From an uncultured bacterium (GTDB taxonomy: Bacteria; Verrucomicrobiota; Verrucomicrobiia; Verrucomicrobiales; V1-33), in assembly GCA_903954065.1 (NCBI GenBank), contig CAJBME010000007.1, positions 1 to 40,575 on the forward strand: a stretch of DNA of 40,575 bases, read 5' to 3'. Under the pieces are notes generated by a model that was not told the origin of the DNA, made no database searches, and worked only from the letters and a program-made list of their open reading frames with translations. Made by a program: the position numbers and the translations under genes. Below, piece by piece: positions 24,274 through 33,119 of this stretch. How positions within the stretch are numbered: position 1 is the first letter of the stretch; each line of letters starts with the position of its first letter.

Positions 24274-25554
24274 ATGGATAAATTTATCATTCGTGGTGGC
24301 GCCGTGCTGGACGGGACAGTGCAGGTAAGCGGGTCAAAAAACTCCTCGCTGCCCATCCTCGCGGCCACACTGCTCACTCGCGAGCCGTGCGTCATCCGCC
24401 GAGTGCCGGACCTCAGCGACACCAATTACATGACGCAAATTCTCGCCCAGCTCGGAGCTGCGGTGGAACGCGCCAGCGGCACCGTGGAAATTAGGGCGGA
24501 AAAAGTAAAACATGTCGCCCCCTATGAGCTGGTGAGGAAAATGCGAGCCTCCATCTGCGTGCTCGGACCGCTCTTCGGGCGACTCGGCAAATGCACGATT
24601 TCAGTGCCCGGCGGCTGTGTGATTGGTGACCGGCCGATCGACATCCATCTGCGCGGCTTGCAGGAACTCGGCGCCACCATTGAGACGAAGGCGGGTGACA
24701 TGCACATCAAGCGCGGCCGCGCCCGGTCAGGAAATGCCGCTCATGGCGGTCGGGAAATCAACATGCGCGGCAAACACGGTCCCACCGTGCTGGGCACCGG
24801 CAACTTGATGATGGCCGCAGTACTAACCAAGGGAACTACCGTCATCGAAGGCGCCGCCGCTGAACCAGAGGTCGAAGATCTGGCCGATTTCCTAGCCAAG
24901 ATGGGTGCCCGGATTGAAGGAGCCGGCTCCCGGCGCATCATCATTCAAGGAGTGAAGGAATTGCACGGGGCGGAGCACACCGTCATCCCGGATCGCATCG
25001 AAGCAGGTACGTTCCTGGTCGCGGGCGCCCTCGCCGGCCGCAAGGTCACCCTCAAAAAAGCCAACCACCACCACCTCGCAGCCGTCATCAGCAAGTTGCG
25101 GGAGAGCGGATTTGAGATCGATGCCACTGCACGCGAAATCACCGTTCACGGCCGACCTTCGTGGAAAGGCGGCACCATCACCACTGAACCGTATCCAGGG
25201 TTTCCTACCGACATGCAGGCGCAGTTTTGTGCGCTTTACGCTCTGGCCGAAGGAGTCAGCGCCGTGACCGAAATGATTTTTCCCGAACGCTTTATGCACC
25301 TTCCCGAACTGAAACGGATGGGCGCATCCGTCACCCGCGAAGGCGCCACCGCCATCATCACCGGCGTGCCCAGCTTGAGCGCCGCCCCCGTCATGGCCAG
25401 CGATCTGCGCGCGTCCGCCGCCCTCGTCCTCGCCGCTTTGCGCGCCGAAGGATCTACCGAAATCAATCGCGTCTACCACATCGACCGCGGCTACGAACAC
25501 ATCGATGAAAAATTGACCCAGCTCGGGGCCGCCATCGAACGTGTGCAGGTGTAA
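24274..25554 (+). CDS. murA: UDP-N-acetylglucosamine 1-carboxyvinyltransferase (MurA)
   Basis: Catalyses the first committed step of peptidoglycan synthesis, adding enolpyruvate from PEP to UDP-GlcNAc. At 426 aa it is near the usual 420. Motifs: N-terminal [19 protein letters not shown] (SKNS), [13 protein letters not shown], and the catalytic loop [17 protein letters not shown], where the active-site Cys is at position 115, exactly as in the classical enzyme. The Cys means fosfomycin sensitivity is expected, unlike the Cys-to-Asp variants. [11 protein letters not shown] and [25 protein letters not shown] (core [10 protein letters not shown]) are also present. Begins 182 bp after the prmC start in a divergent arrangement. 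Confidence 0.97.
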   Translation: MDKFIIRGGAVLDGTVQVSGSKNSSLPILAATLLTREPCVIRRVPDLSDTNYMTQILAQLGAAVERASGTVEIRAEKVKHVAPYELVRKMRASICVLGPLFGRLGKCTISVPGGCVIGDRPIDIHLRGLQELGATIETKAGDMHIKRGRARSGNAAHGGREINMRGKHGPTVLGTGNLMMAAVLTKGTTVIEGAAAEPEVEDLADFLAKMGARIEGAGSRRIIIQGVKELHGAEHTVIPDRIEAGTFLVAGALAGRKVTLKKANHHHLAAVISKLRESGFEIDATAREITVHGRPSWKGGTITTEPYPGFPTDMQAQFCALYALAEGVSAVTEMIFPERFMHLPELKRMGASVTREGATAIITGVPSLSAAPVMASDLRASAALVLAALRAEGSTEINRVYHIDRGYEHIDEKLTQLGAAIERVQV

Positions 25555-25581
25555 GCGCAGGCGACCGGACCAGACAGGGCG

Positions 25582-28398
25582 TCAATGAGCCTCCAGCCAG
25601 TTGGCGCCAAACCCACATTCCACGAGCACCGGCACGCCCTCCAGTGGCAACGCTCCAATCATGGCCTCGAGGACCAGCGGCCGAATGGTTTCTTTTTCTT
25701 CGACCGGAACCTCAAAAACAAGTTCATCATGCACTTGGAGGATCATGCGGGAGCGGAGGCCTCGAGCGCGCAGCGATGTTTCGATCCGCACCATGGCCAG
25801 CTTGATCATATCGGCGGCACTCCCCTGAATCGGAGTGTTGATGGCGGTGCGTTCGGCGGCCGAGCGCACGGTTTGATTGGCTGAACCGATGTCGCGCAGG
25901 TAGCGGCGGCGGCCGCAGAGGGTTTCCACAAATCCTGTCTGTCGCGCCCCGGCGATGGTGGCGTCCATGTACCTCTTGATTCCCGGGTATTGCTGGAAGT
26001 AATTCTCAATCAAACTTCTCGCTTGTTCCCGGGGGATACCGAGCCGCTGAGCCAGCCCAAAAGCAGAAATGCCATAGATGATGCCAAAATTAACCATTTT
26101 GGCGGTGCGCCTCATTTCAGGCAGCAATTCATTCATCGGCACGCCATAGACGCGACTGGCGGTGGCGGCGTGGACGTCATGCCCTCCGATAAAGGCCTCG
26201 CGCAAAGCCGCATCGCCACTGAGAGCAGCCATAATGCGCAACTCGATTTGCGAATAGTCAGCCGAGAACACTTCATACCCAGGGGGAGCAATGAAGGCAC
26301 GCCTGATTTCACGCCCCATCGGGGTGCGAATCGGAATGTTTTGCAGGTTGGGATTGTTCGACGAGAGCCGACCAGTGGAGGTCAAAAGCTGGAGAAAGGT
26401 GGTGTGAACCCGGCCCGTGTCAGGAAAAACAGCCTGAGGCAGCGCATCGACATACGTGCTCCGCAATTTAGAGGCTTCACGATAATCGAGGATTTTCGCA
26501 ATGATAGGGTGGCTGTGTTCCAACTCGGCCAGCACTTCTTCATTGGTCTGAAACTGACCGGTCTTCGTTTTTTTAGGCTTGTCGGAGAGATGCAATCGAT
26601 TGAAAAGCACTTCTCCCAGTTGCTTGGGAGAATTGAGGTTGAAGGGGCCGCCAGCCATCGTCTGGATTTCTTTTTCCAGCTGAGCAATCTGCTTGGCCAA
26701 TTCCTGGCTCATCGCTTTGAGAATCGGCACATCGACCAGCATGCCAGCGCGCTCCACCTCGACCAGCACCGGGAGCAGCGGCGCCTCAATCTCGTTGAAC
26801 ACGCGCTCCAACCCTTTGTCGGCCAGCAACGGACGCAGCCGAGCCGCCAGTTGCCACGTCACATCCGCATCCTCCGCCGCATATTCCGCCACTTTTTCCA
26901 GCTCCTTCTCCGAGACGTCCGCCATCGTCAGCTGGCCACCAAAAAGATCGCCCTGCCCACCCACCGCCTTCGCCCCTAGCAGCGCCGTAATCGGCACCGG
27001 CGTATACCGAAGGTAAATTTCACTCAGAAAATCCATGCCATGCCGCTGGTCCGGCTCAATCAAAGCATGCGCCAACATGGTGTCGAAAAACGGTCCCACC
27101 GGCGTCAGCCGGTGCCAGCCCAAGACACTCAAATCAAACTTCAAATTATGTCCGATTTTCTCCACTCCAGGAGCCGTCAGGACACCGCGAAATTCCTCCA
27201 GCACCTCCCGCCCAGCCGTTCCGGCCGGCAAGGGAACATACCAGCCAGTATGCGCCCCCCACGAAAACGCTAGCCCCACCAGATCACACGTCTTCTCGTC
27301 AAGAGAGGTCGTTTCAACATCGAAACAATACGCCGACTGCGCCGCCAGCTGCGCCACTAGCCCCGCCCGCTCCTCCGGCGTGCGCACCAGATGATACTCA
27401 TGGTCGACGTCCCGAATCGTGCGCAAGGGCTCCGCCTCCGGCAGCGGCACCACTCCCCCGCCATCGACCTCACCAACCGCCGCCACCGGGCCCGCACCGC
27501 CACGCCCCGCTTTAAATTCATCCCCAAAAAGCCGCCGCCCAAGGGCATTAAATTCAAACTCCACCAGCAAGGCGCGCGTTTTAGTCTCATCAAGCGGACG
27601 CACCGCCAAATCATCAATCAAAATGTCAATCGGCACCGCGACATCGATCGTGGCCAGCTTTTTGGATAGCCGCGCCAGATCGGCATGCTGTTCGACCTTT
27701 TCCTTTTGCTTCCCCTTCAGTTCCGCTGTGTGCTCCAGCAGGTTTTCCACCGAATTAAACTGTTTAATGAGCGACTTGGCTGTTTTCTCCCCAATCCCCG
27801 GAATACCCGGAATGTTATCTGAGGCATCACCCATCAAGCCAAGGATGTCGATGACTTGCGCCGGCTGCTCGACCTCCCAGCGGGCGCAGATTTCCGGCAC
27901 CCCCAGGATTTCGGCCGATGCACCGGCATTACCCGGCTTGTAGATCATTGTCTGCGGCCCCACGAGCTGACCAAAATCCTTGTCCGGAGTCACCATGAAG
28001 GTAGTGGTCCCAGGCAGACTCTCGGCCCGCCGAGCCAGGGTGCCAATGATATCATCGGCCTCGTAGCCGTCCTGACTGAGCACGGGGATGTTAAAGGCCT
28101 CGCACAGACGCTTAATGACGGGAATAGCCATGACCAGATCCTCCGGCATTTCTTGACGCTGAGCTTTGTACGCTGGGTACTCAACGTGCCGCGCCGTCGG
28201 CGCCGAGGTATCAAACACAACGGCAAGATGGGTCGGCTGCCGGCTTTTTATCAGTTCAATCAACGTGTTGGCAAAGAGATAAATGGCCGTGGTATTGAGC
28301 CCGGCCGATGTCAGGATCGGTTTCCCCATCAAAGCAAAATGCGCGCGGTACGCGAGCGCCATGCCATCAAGCAAATAAAGCGTCTTGGTGTCAGCCAT
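25582..28398 (-). CDS. polA: DNA polymerase I with 5'-3' and 3'-5' exonuclease domains
   Basis: Family A polymerase for Okazaki fragment maturation and repair, 938 aa. The 5' nuclease domain (1-~290) has LLDGMALAYRAHFA, DGYEADDIIGTLA, TPDKDFGQLV and GDASDNIPGIPGIGEKTA. The proofreading domain (~340-520) retains its metal ligands: D360/E362 in CFDVETTSL, GHNLKFDL, and YAAEDADVTWQL. The polymerase domain has motif A (DYSQIELRIMAALSGD), motif B (RRTAKMVNFGIIYGISAFGL) and motif C (H890-D891-E892 in LQVHDELVFEV). Proofreading therefore looks active, unlike in Taq-type enzymes. A Gly/Ala-rich linker (about 300-320) joins the 5' nuclease to the rest. It is convergent with murA, 27 bp apart. Confidence 0.97.
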   Translation of the reverse strand: MADTKTLYLLDGMALAYRAHFALMGKPILTSAGLNTTAIYLFANTLIELIKSRQPTHLAVVFDTSAPTARHVEYPAYKAQRQEMPEDLVMAIPVIKRLCEAFNIPVLSQDGYEADDIIGTLARRAESLPGTTTFMVTPDKDFGQLVGPQTMIYKPGNAGASAEILGVPEICARWEVEQPAQVIDILGLMGDASDNIPGIPGIGEKTAKSLIKQFNSVENLLEHTAELKGKQKEKVEQHADLARLSKKLATIDVAVPIDILIDDLAVRPLDETKTRALLVEFEFNALGRRLFGDEFKAGRGGAGPVAAVGEVDGGGVVPLPEAEPLRTIRDVDHEYHLVRTPEERAGLVAQLAAQSAYCFDVETTSLDEKTCDLVGLAFSWGAHTGWYVPLPAGTAGREVLEEFRGVLTAPGVEKIGHNLKFDLSVLGWHRLTPVGPFFDTMLAHALIEPDQRHGMDFLSEIYLRYTPVPITALLGAKAVGGQGDLFGGQLTMADVSEKELEKVAEYAAEDADVTWQLAARLRPLLADKGLERVFNEIEAPLLPVLVEVERAGMLVDVPILKAMSQELAKQIAQLEKEIQTMAGGPFNLNSPKQLGEVLFNRLHLSDKPKKTKTGQFQTNEEVLAELEHSHPIIAKILDYREASKLRSTYVDALPQAVFPDTGRVHTTFLQLLTSTGRLSSNNPNLQNIPIRTPMGREIRRAFIAPPGYEVFSADYSQIELRIMAALSGDAALREAFIGGHDVHAATASRVYGVPMNELLPEMRRTAKMVNFGIIYGISAFGLAQRLGIPREQARSLIENYFQQYPGIKRYMDATIAGARQTGFVETLCGRRRYLRDIGSANQTVRSAAERTAINTPIQGSAADMIKLAMVRIETSLRARGLRSRMILQVHDELVFEVPVEEKETIRPLVLEAMIGALPLEGVPVLVECGFGANWLEAH

Positions 28399-28723
28399 GC
28401 CCCAACGCTAAACGTTCAGACACACTTGTCTTGGATGAATTGCCACACGTTCAAAAACATGACCGATACAAGCCGCCCACCACGATAAACCCACTTCCCA
28501 GAGACGCACCCGCCCAACGCAACCCCCGCTCAACGCAAAGCCACACCAGCGAACGAATCACTCCCCGCACGCACCAGAAGCCGCCCTCCCCCTCCACACA
28601 CGCACACATTCACCAGCCGTCGACCGAAGCTTCAACCGGCCACCCTGACCATCACGACCCATCATCCGCACCAAGGCGGATGACAGGCAGACGCAAGCCG
28701 GAACCAGCCGGCAGCGGCTAGGC
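28399..28723. other. Intergenic region between polA and the Gfo/Idh/MocA gene
   Basis: About 325 bp with no coding pattern. It is rich in CCC and CAC runs on the plus strand. The one clear structure is the perfect 7-bp hairpin CATCCGC-accaag-GCGGATG at 28663-28682, about 40 nt past the stop codon of the oxidoreductase on the minus strand; it has no T-tract. The polA promoter must lie near 28400-28450, but I see no good match to consensus. Confidence 0.5.
28663..28682 (-). terminator. Hairpin downstream of the Gfo/Idh/MocA gene
   Basis: A perfect 7-bp stem (CATCCGC/GCGGATG) with a 6-nt loop, 42 nt after the stop codon in the direction of transcription. With no following U-run it could be a transcript 3'-end stabiliser rather than an intrinsic terminator. 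Confidence 0.35.
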
Positions 28724-29854
28724 CTAACCGAGTGACCAAGCCGGCAGCTTGACGATGGCGCCGCCTTTGAGGGCTGATTGGTGAGCACACAGGCCAGTCG
28801 CCGTCCAGTTGGCCGACTGCACCGCATTCGGGAATGGCTCGCGGTCCTCGATCAAAGCCGAGACAAATTCATGGGCGAGATGCGGATGGCTACCACCGTG
28901 CCCGGCGCCCTGCGTGAAGCTGAGGTGCGTCGTGCCCGCCATGTCGTAGACTCCCTTGGTCGTGAAATCACGAATCGCCTTCGGCAGGCGCTTCGCATAA
29001 TCAGGAACCTCGATCAGTTCAGGAATTTCCGATTCCGCCTTTTTGGCGGTGTGCAGCACATGCTTTTGATGTTCGATCAGCGTCCACTCGAATGATTTTT
29101 TGGTGCCGTAGACGTCGATGCTCTCGCGGTACTGGCGAGCGGTATCGAACAACGAACGAATGATGCGCGCCGTCAGATCAGAATTGGCGATTTTGATATG
29201 CGCCGTCTCCACCGCGAACGGGGAATTGTGATGCTTCACGAGCTCGGGGCGGATCGTACCAGATCCAAAACAACTCACATATTCAGCCGGCTGGCCAGCC
29301 AGTCCCAGCACCGGACCAACACAGTGCGTCGCATACCACATCGGCGGTAGGCCGGGCCAATAATGCGGCCATCCATCCATGTCCTGCTGGTGGCTGGCCT
29401 GCAAAAACTGCAACTTACCAAGCTTTCCTTTCTCAAGCAACTCCTTGATGAACAAATACTCACGGGCATAAACCACCGTCTCCATCATCATGTAGCGGAG
29501 CTTCGATTTTTTCACAGCATCTACGATTTTTTTACAATCTTCGATGCTGGTGGCCATGGGGACGGTGCAGGCGACATGTTTACCGGCCTTCAGTGCAGCC
29601 AGCGTCATCCAAGCGTGATCAGGAATGCCGGTGTTGATGTGAACCGCATCAACTTCCGGATCCATGAGAAGCGCTTTATAGTCGTCGTAACGCCGCTCAA
29701 TACCAAAGGCGTCGCCGATGGCGTCGAGCTTCGACTGCGACCGCTGGCAGATCGCGTGGACGCGCGCCTGGGGGTGGCGTTGATAAATAGGAATGAACTC
29801 AGCTCCGAAGCCGAGGCCGACGAGGGCGACATTAATTTTCCGACGAGATGCCAT
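28724..29854 (-). CDS. Gfo/Idh/MocA family NAD(P)-dependent oxidoreductase
   Basis: A 376-aa cytoplasmic dehydrogenase-like protein: N-terminal Rossmann fold (NVALVGLGFGAEFIPIYQRHP, with the GxGxxx turn at about residues 13-18) and the C-terminal alpha/beta substrate domain (GKLGKLQFLQASHQQDMDGWP). Family members act on sugars, inositols or their derivatives. The usual catalytic EKP motif is replaced: the sequence reads ACTVPMATSIEDC, so the conserved Lys is missing. His residues later in the chain (GAGHGGSHPHLAHEFVSALIEDREPFP, core GGSHPHLAHEF) could serve in substrate or metal binding. Substrate unknown. It has its own strong promoter and is divergent from pgk. Confidence 0.85.
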   Translation of the reverse strand: MASRRKINVALVGLGFGAEFIPIYQRHPQARVHAICQRSQSKLDAIGDAFGIERRYDDYKALLMDPEVDAVHINTGIPDHAWMTLAALKAGKHVACTVPMATSIEDCKKIVDAVKKSKLRYMMMETVVYAREYLFIKELLEKGKLGKLQFLQASHQQDMDGWPHYWPGLPPMWYATHCVGPVLGLAGQPAEYVSCFGSGTIRPELVKHHNSPFAVETAHIKIANSDLTARIIRSLFDTARQYRESIDVYGTKKSFEWTLIEHQKHVLHTAKKAESEIPELIEVPDYAKRLPKAIRDFTTKGVYDMAGTTHLSFTQGAGHGGSHPHLAHEFVSALIEDREPFPNAVQSANWTATGLCAHQSALKGGAIVKLPAWSLG

Positions 29855-29864
29855 AGTGGCAGGC

Positions 29865-29894
29865 GGTATAGCCGGAGGGAAGGTGCTGAGTCAA
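29865..29894 (-). promoter_or_regulatory. Promoter of the Gfo/Idh/MocA gene
   Basis: On the minus strand, TTGACT (29894-29889), an 18-bp spacer and TATACC (29870-29865), ending 10 nt before the ATG at 29854. This predicts a leader of about 3-5 nt. Confidence 0.6.
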
Positions 29895-30165
29895 AGGCAT
29901 TTTACGAATGAATGGCTCGGAATGCGAGAAAACCTCGTTTCACAGCCGTCATGAGACGGTCACGGCGCCCTCAGACCGACAAATCCCCCGCAGCGCTGAC
30001 GTAATGGCACGGTCCAGCCACGCCCCGGCCCGCGCACCGGCCATGATTGGCAACTTGACCCGCCGCACTTTTGCCGCATGGCTTGAGGATCGACGGGTTT
30101 GGTGTGAGACGGCGGCCGCTCCGGCCGTTTTCCCGCCCCGCCCTCACTTTGCTTCTCATTTTTAT
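29895..30165. other. Divergent region upstream of pgk
   Basis: About 270 bp between the oxidoreductase promoter and the pgk start. The frame of pgk stays open back to 29908, but the residues there are not phosphoglycerate kinase-like. It must carry the pgk promoter; a TATATG overlapping the ATG and a T-rich stretch (30155-30165) are the only hints. Nothing else recognisable. Confidence 0.4.
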
Positions 30166-31377
30166 ATGCCTAAGAAAACGATTCGTGATCTTGATCTCGC
30201 CGGCCAGCGCGTCCTCGTGCGCGTGGACTTCAACGTGCCTTTGGACCATCAATCGGGCACAGCCGTAGTCACTGACGACACCCGCATCCGCGAGAGCTTG
30301 CCAACCATCCAATATCTGCGAGACCACGGGGCCCGCGTCATTTTGATGTCGCATTTGGGCCGCCCCAAGGGCCGACCCGCCGCTGAATTCTCCCTGCGCC
30401 CAGTAGCCGCTTATCTGGAAAAGGTGCTGGGCACCCCCGTGGCCTTCAGTCCTGAGGTGGTAGGAGACGCGGCCGCCGCGGTCGTCTCCGGGCTCAAGGA
30501 CGGTGACGTGGCCCTACTGGAAAACGTCCGTTTTGAAGCAGGCGAAGAGAAGAACGATGCTGAACTGGCCAAGCAGATGGCCTCACTCGGGGACATTTTT
30601 GTCAACGATGCCTTCGGTTCAGCCCACCGAGCCCACAGTTCCACAGCAGGAATTGCCGCTTATTTGCCAGCCGTCTCCGGACTGCTCATGGAAAAAGAAC
30701 TGACGTACATGCAGGATGAACTGCAGTCGCCAGCCCGCCCATTCGTCGTCATCCTCGGCGGCGCCAAAGTGAGCGACAAAATCAAAGTGATCGACCGCCT
30801 ACTCGACATGGCCGACACCATCCTGATCGGCGGCGGCATGGCCTACACTTTTAAACTCGCCCTCGGCCAGTCCATCGGCACCTCGCTCTGCGAACCAGAC
30901 TTGGTGGAAACAGCCCGGGCCGCTCTGGCCAAAGCCCAAGCCAAAGGCGTGAAATTCCTCCTGCCCGTCGACAACATGATCGTTGAACATCTCGACTTCG
31001 GAGCCAAAACCGTCAGCCCTGGAAAATTCACCACCCCAGGCACCGGCATTCCCGATGGCTGGGAAGGAGTCGACATCGGCCCCGAGACCATCAAATTGTA
31101 CAGCACCGAAGTCGCGGCAGCCAAAACCATCGTCTGGAACGGCCCCATGGGAGTCTTTGAGATCAAAGACTGCTCCCGCGGCACTTTTGCCATCGCCGAA
31201 ACCATCGCCGCGAATTCCGAATGCAAATCGATCATTGGCGGCGGCGACAGCGTCAAGGCCGTCAAACGGGCCGGGGTCGCCGATAAAGTCACTTTCATCT
31301 CCACCGGCGGAGGCGCGAGCCTCGAGCTCCTCGAGGGCAAGGCCCTCCCAGGCGTGACCGCCCTACAGGATGCGTAA
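30166..31377 (+). CDS. pgk: Phosphoglycerate kinase
   Basis: Glycolytic/gluconeogenic kinase interconverting 1,3-bisphosphoglycerate + ADP and 3-phosphoglycerate + ATP. From ATG 30166 it is 403 aa, the usual size. N-terminal domain: [26 protein letters not shown] (core VRVDFNVP), [42 protein letters not shown] and [14 protein letters not shown] (substrate-binding Arg and His residues). C-terminal nucleotide domain: [35 protein letters not shown], and [11 protein letters not shown] with [15 protein letters not shown]. It is followed 65 bp later by tpiA, forming a glycolytic pair. Confidence 0.97.
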   Translation: MPKKTIRDLDLAGQRVLVRVDFNVPLDHQSGTAVVTDDTRIRESLPTIQYLRDHGARVILMSHLGRPKGRPAAEFSLRPVAAYLEKVLGTPVAFSPEVVGDAAAAVVSGLKDGDVALLENVRFEAGEEKNDAELAKQMASLGDIFVNDAFGSAHRAHSSTAGIAAYLPAVSGLLMEKELTYMQDELQSPARPFVVILGGAKVSDKIKVIDRLLDMADTILIGGGMAYTFKLALGQSIGTSLCEPDLVETARAALAKAQAKGVKFLLPVDNMIVEHLDFGAKTVSPGKFTTPGTGIPDGWEGVDIGPETIKLYSTEVAAAKTIVWNGPMGVFEIKDCSRGTFAIAETIAANSECKSIIGGGDSVKAVKRAGVADKVTFISTGGGASLELLEGKALPGVTALQDA

Positions 31378-31400
31378 AACCATCCTTTGACCAATGTCAT

Positions 31401-31428
31401 TTGCAGTGGCCCAAAAACTGCTTATCTA
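31401..31428 (+). promoter_or_regulatory. Possible internal promoter before tpiA
   Basis: TTGCAG (31401-31406), a 16-bp spacer and TATCTA (31423-31428) in the 65-bp pgk-tpiA gap. The match is moderate. Confidence 0.35.
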
Positions 31429-31442
31429 AAGTTATTGCTGTT

Positions 31443-32225
31443 ATGTCCAAGCCCCGCAAACCCATCGTCGCCGCCAATTGGAAGATGTTCAAGACGCCGT
31501 CCGAGACGGCAGACTTCTTCAAGACCTTCCTGCCCGTTCTGGGCAACATGGATGGCGTGGATGTGGTCATCGCGCCGCCGTTCCCCTGCCTGCCGGCGGC
31601 TAGTGAGCATGCGGGCAAAAGCATCGTGCGCATTGCCGCGCAGAACATGCATCCTGAATCGAGCGGTGCATTCACCGGCGAAGTCAGCGCGATCATGCTC
31701 AGGGAGTTGTATGTGACCTACGTCATCGTCGGGCACAGCGAGCGCCGCACGCTCTTCGGCGAGACCGACGCCTTCATCAACCGCAAAGTCCTGACCGCCC
31801 ACGCCTCAAACCTCAAACCGATCCTCTGTATCGGTGAAACGTTAGAGGAACGCGACGGAGGCCTGGTAAAAGAGGTGCTCAGCCGCCAACTCGCCGCCGG
31901 ACTAGCTGGAGTCAGCGCTGATGACGCCATCGAAACCGTGCTCGCCTATGAACCGGTCTGGGCCATCGGCACCGGCCGGACCGCTACCTCCGCCCAAGCT
32001 CAGGAAGCCCACGCATTCATCCGCTCAGAGCTGGAAAAAATGTATGACGCCCCCACCGCACGCCGGATGCGCATCCAGTACGGAGGCAGCGTGAAACCAA
32101 ACAACGCCGCAGAATTAAGCGCCCAGCCAGATGTGGACGGCTTCCTCGTGGGCGGCGCCAGCCTCGAAAGCGGCAGCTTCTTCGAAATCATCCGCGCCGC
32201 CGTCCAAGCGTCCGTTGAAGGCTGA
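31443..32225 (+). CDS. tpiA: Triose-phosphate isomerase
   Basis: Interconverts dihydroxyacetone phosphate and glyceraldehyde 3-phosphate. From ATG 31443 it is 260 aa. All active-site elements are present: KPIVAANWKMFK (Asn/Lys), VIVGHSERRTLFGE (electrophilic His), LAYEPVWAIGTGRTAT (catalytic Glu and the flexible phosphate loop) and RIQYGGSVKPNNAAELSAQPDVDGFLVGGASL (core YGGSVKPNN and DGFLVGGASL). The frame opens 14 codons earlier, but that extension would overlap the likely promoter TTGCAG-16-TATCTA (31401-31428), which ends 14 nt before the ATG. It may therefore be made both from pgk read-through and from its own promoter. Confidence 0.97.
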   Translation: MSKPRKPIVAANWKMFKTPSETADFFKTFLPVLGNMDGVDVVIAPPFPCLPAASEHAGKSIVRIAAQNMHPESSGAFTGEVSAIMLRELYVTYVIVGHSERRTLFGETDAFINRKVLTAHASNLKPILCIGETLEERDGGLVKEVLSRQLAAGLAGVSADDAIETVLAYEPVWAIGTGRTATSAQAQEAHAFIRSELEKMYDAPTARRMRIQYGGSVKPNNAAELSAQPDVDGFLVGGASLESGSFFEIIRAAVQASVEG

Positions 32226-32291
32226 ATAACACCCTCCCCCACCCCCGCCACACTCCCCAACCGCTTACTCTTGTGAGGCCCTGAACGTATC

Positions 32292-32297
32292 AGGAGG
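32292..32297 (+). promoter_or_regulatory. Perfect AGGAGG Shine-Dalgarno
   Basis: AGGAGG at 32292-32297, 9 nt before the ATG at 32307. It is the strongest ribosome binding site I noticed in the window and fixes the start of the following gene. Confidence 0.8.
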
Positions 32298-32306
32298 GCC
32301 CCTACT

Positions 32307-32729
32307 ATGCTCATGATCTCCCGTCAGCGCCCCCGTGCCTATCCTCAACCCGCCCGCCTCGTGGTGGGCATTCTCATCGACCTCCTCTGCAAAGCCCTCG
32401 CCGGGCTTGGACTAACCGCCATCGGAGTATCACTCTACCGGGCGAAAAGCCTGACCGATTGGTCGCATCACGATCCAGCCTGGGCCCTCGCCTTCCTCGG
32501 CTCACTCGTCGGCTACCTCGTCATGTCAACATGGCGAATGTATCACGGAAAACGCACCCTCTGCAGCCTGTGCCGCGGCCCGGTTTTTCACGTCCAGAGC
32601 AGCGCCAAAAACCGCGGCGCCACCAAATGGCCCGGCCTCGGTTACCGCACCAGCGCCGTACTCAGCATGCTCTTCACCGGACAATACCGCTGCATGTACT
32701 GCGGCACGCCCTTCCGAATCAAAAAATAA
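32307..32729 (+). CDS. Small membrane protein with C-terminal zinc-ribbon-like CxxC pairs
   Basis: I do not recognise this 140-aa protein. It has a short basic N-terminus, two predicted membrane helices (about residues 20-44 and 58-76) and a cytoplasmic-looking C-terminal region with two CxxC knuckles, CSLCRGP (about 87-93) and CMYCGTP (about 130-136), separated by about 40 residues. The pairs look like a split zinc ribbon. The start is set by an AGGAGG. It lies between tpiA and, convergently, the copper-related cluster (15-bp gap); whether it is linked to metal handling is unclear. Confidence 0.75.
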   Translation: MLMISRQRPRAYPQPARLVVGILIDLLCKALAGLGLTAIGVSLYRAKSLTDWSHHDPAWALAFLGSLVGYLVMSTWRMYHGKRTLCSLCRGPVFHVQSSAKNRGATKWPGLGYRTSAVLSMLFTGQYRCMYCGTPFRIKK

Positions 32730-32744
32730 CCGCCCCCGGTTACG

Positions 32745-33014
32745 TCAAGGCTTGGGCAATTTCTGCAAATACCGGGCCGGCGCCGCATCAAACTTTTTGA
32801 TGCATGGCTTGCAGCAGAATTTCACCTCCTGACCACCATAAGACTTGGTCAGTATTTTTCCCATACTGCCCAACGCGTTGTCAGTCACGATACAAGTCTT
32901 GAGCGGGTACGGCTGCGGCCGCTTCTCCTCCGCCGCCACGACGGGAGCCGCCTGGCTCATCAGAAGCCCAAGCAGCAAAGAAACAGCAAAAAATCGGACA
33001 GGGTTTGTTTTCAT
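32745..33014 (-). CDS. Exported CCxxC metal-binding-like protein
   Basis: An 89-aa exported protein: signal peptide (residues 1-28, ending PVVAAEE), then a compact domain with a conserved-looking Cys (PLKTCIVTDNALGSMGK), a SYGGQEVKFCC strand and a CCKPCIKKF motif followed by PARYLQKL. This is the layout of small periplasmic YHS/TRASH-like metal-binding domains, where Cys residues bind Cu or Zn; the family placement is by pattern only. It is third in a minus-strand group with the multicopper oxidase fusion and the Cys-rich protein (gap to the oxidase about 105 bp), which supports a copper link. Confidence 0.75.
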   Translation of the reverse strand: MKTNPVRFFAVSLLLGLLMSQAAPVVAAEEKRPQPYPLKTCIVTDNALGSMGKILTKSYGGQEVKFCCKPCIKKFDAAPARYLQKLPKP

Positions 33015-33119
33015 AGGATGAGTTGATTGGTTGGTGGGTTGAATTCACGGATCATGAGGAAAAGTATCTGCGGGCCATTGGCCGGTACGGGAGTACAGGA
33101 CGATGGATGGCTGTTGCGT

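Noticed and set aside
29908..30165. N-terminal extension of pgk
   Set aside because: The frame is open, but the added 86 residues are not part of any phosphoglycerate kinase and [11 protein letters not shown] is the standard N-terminus.
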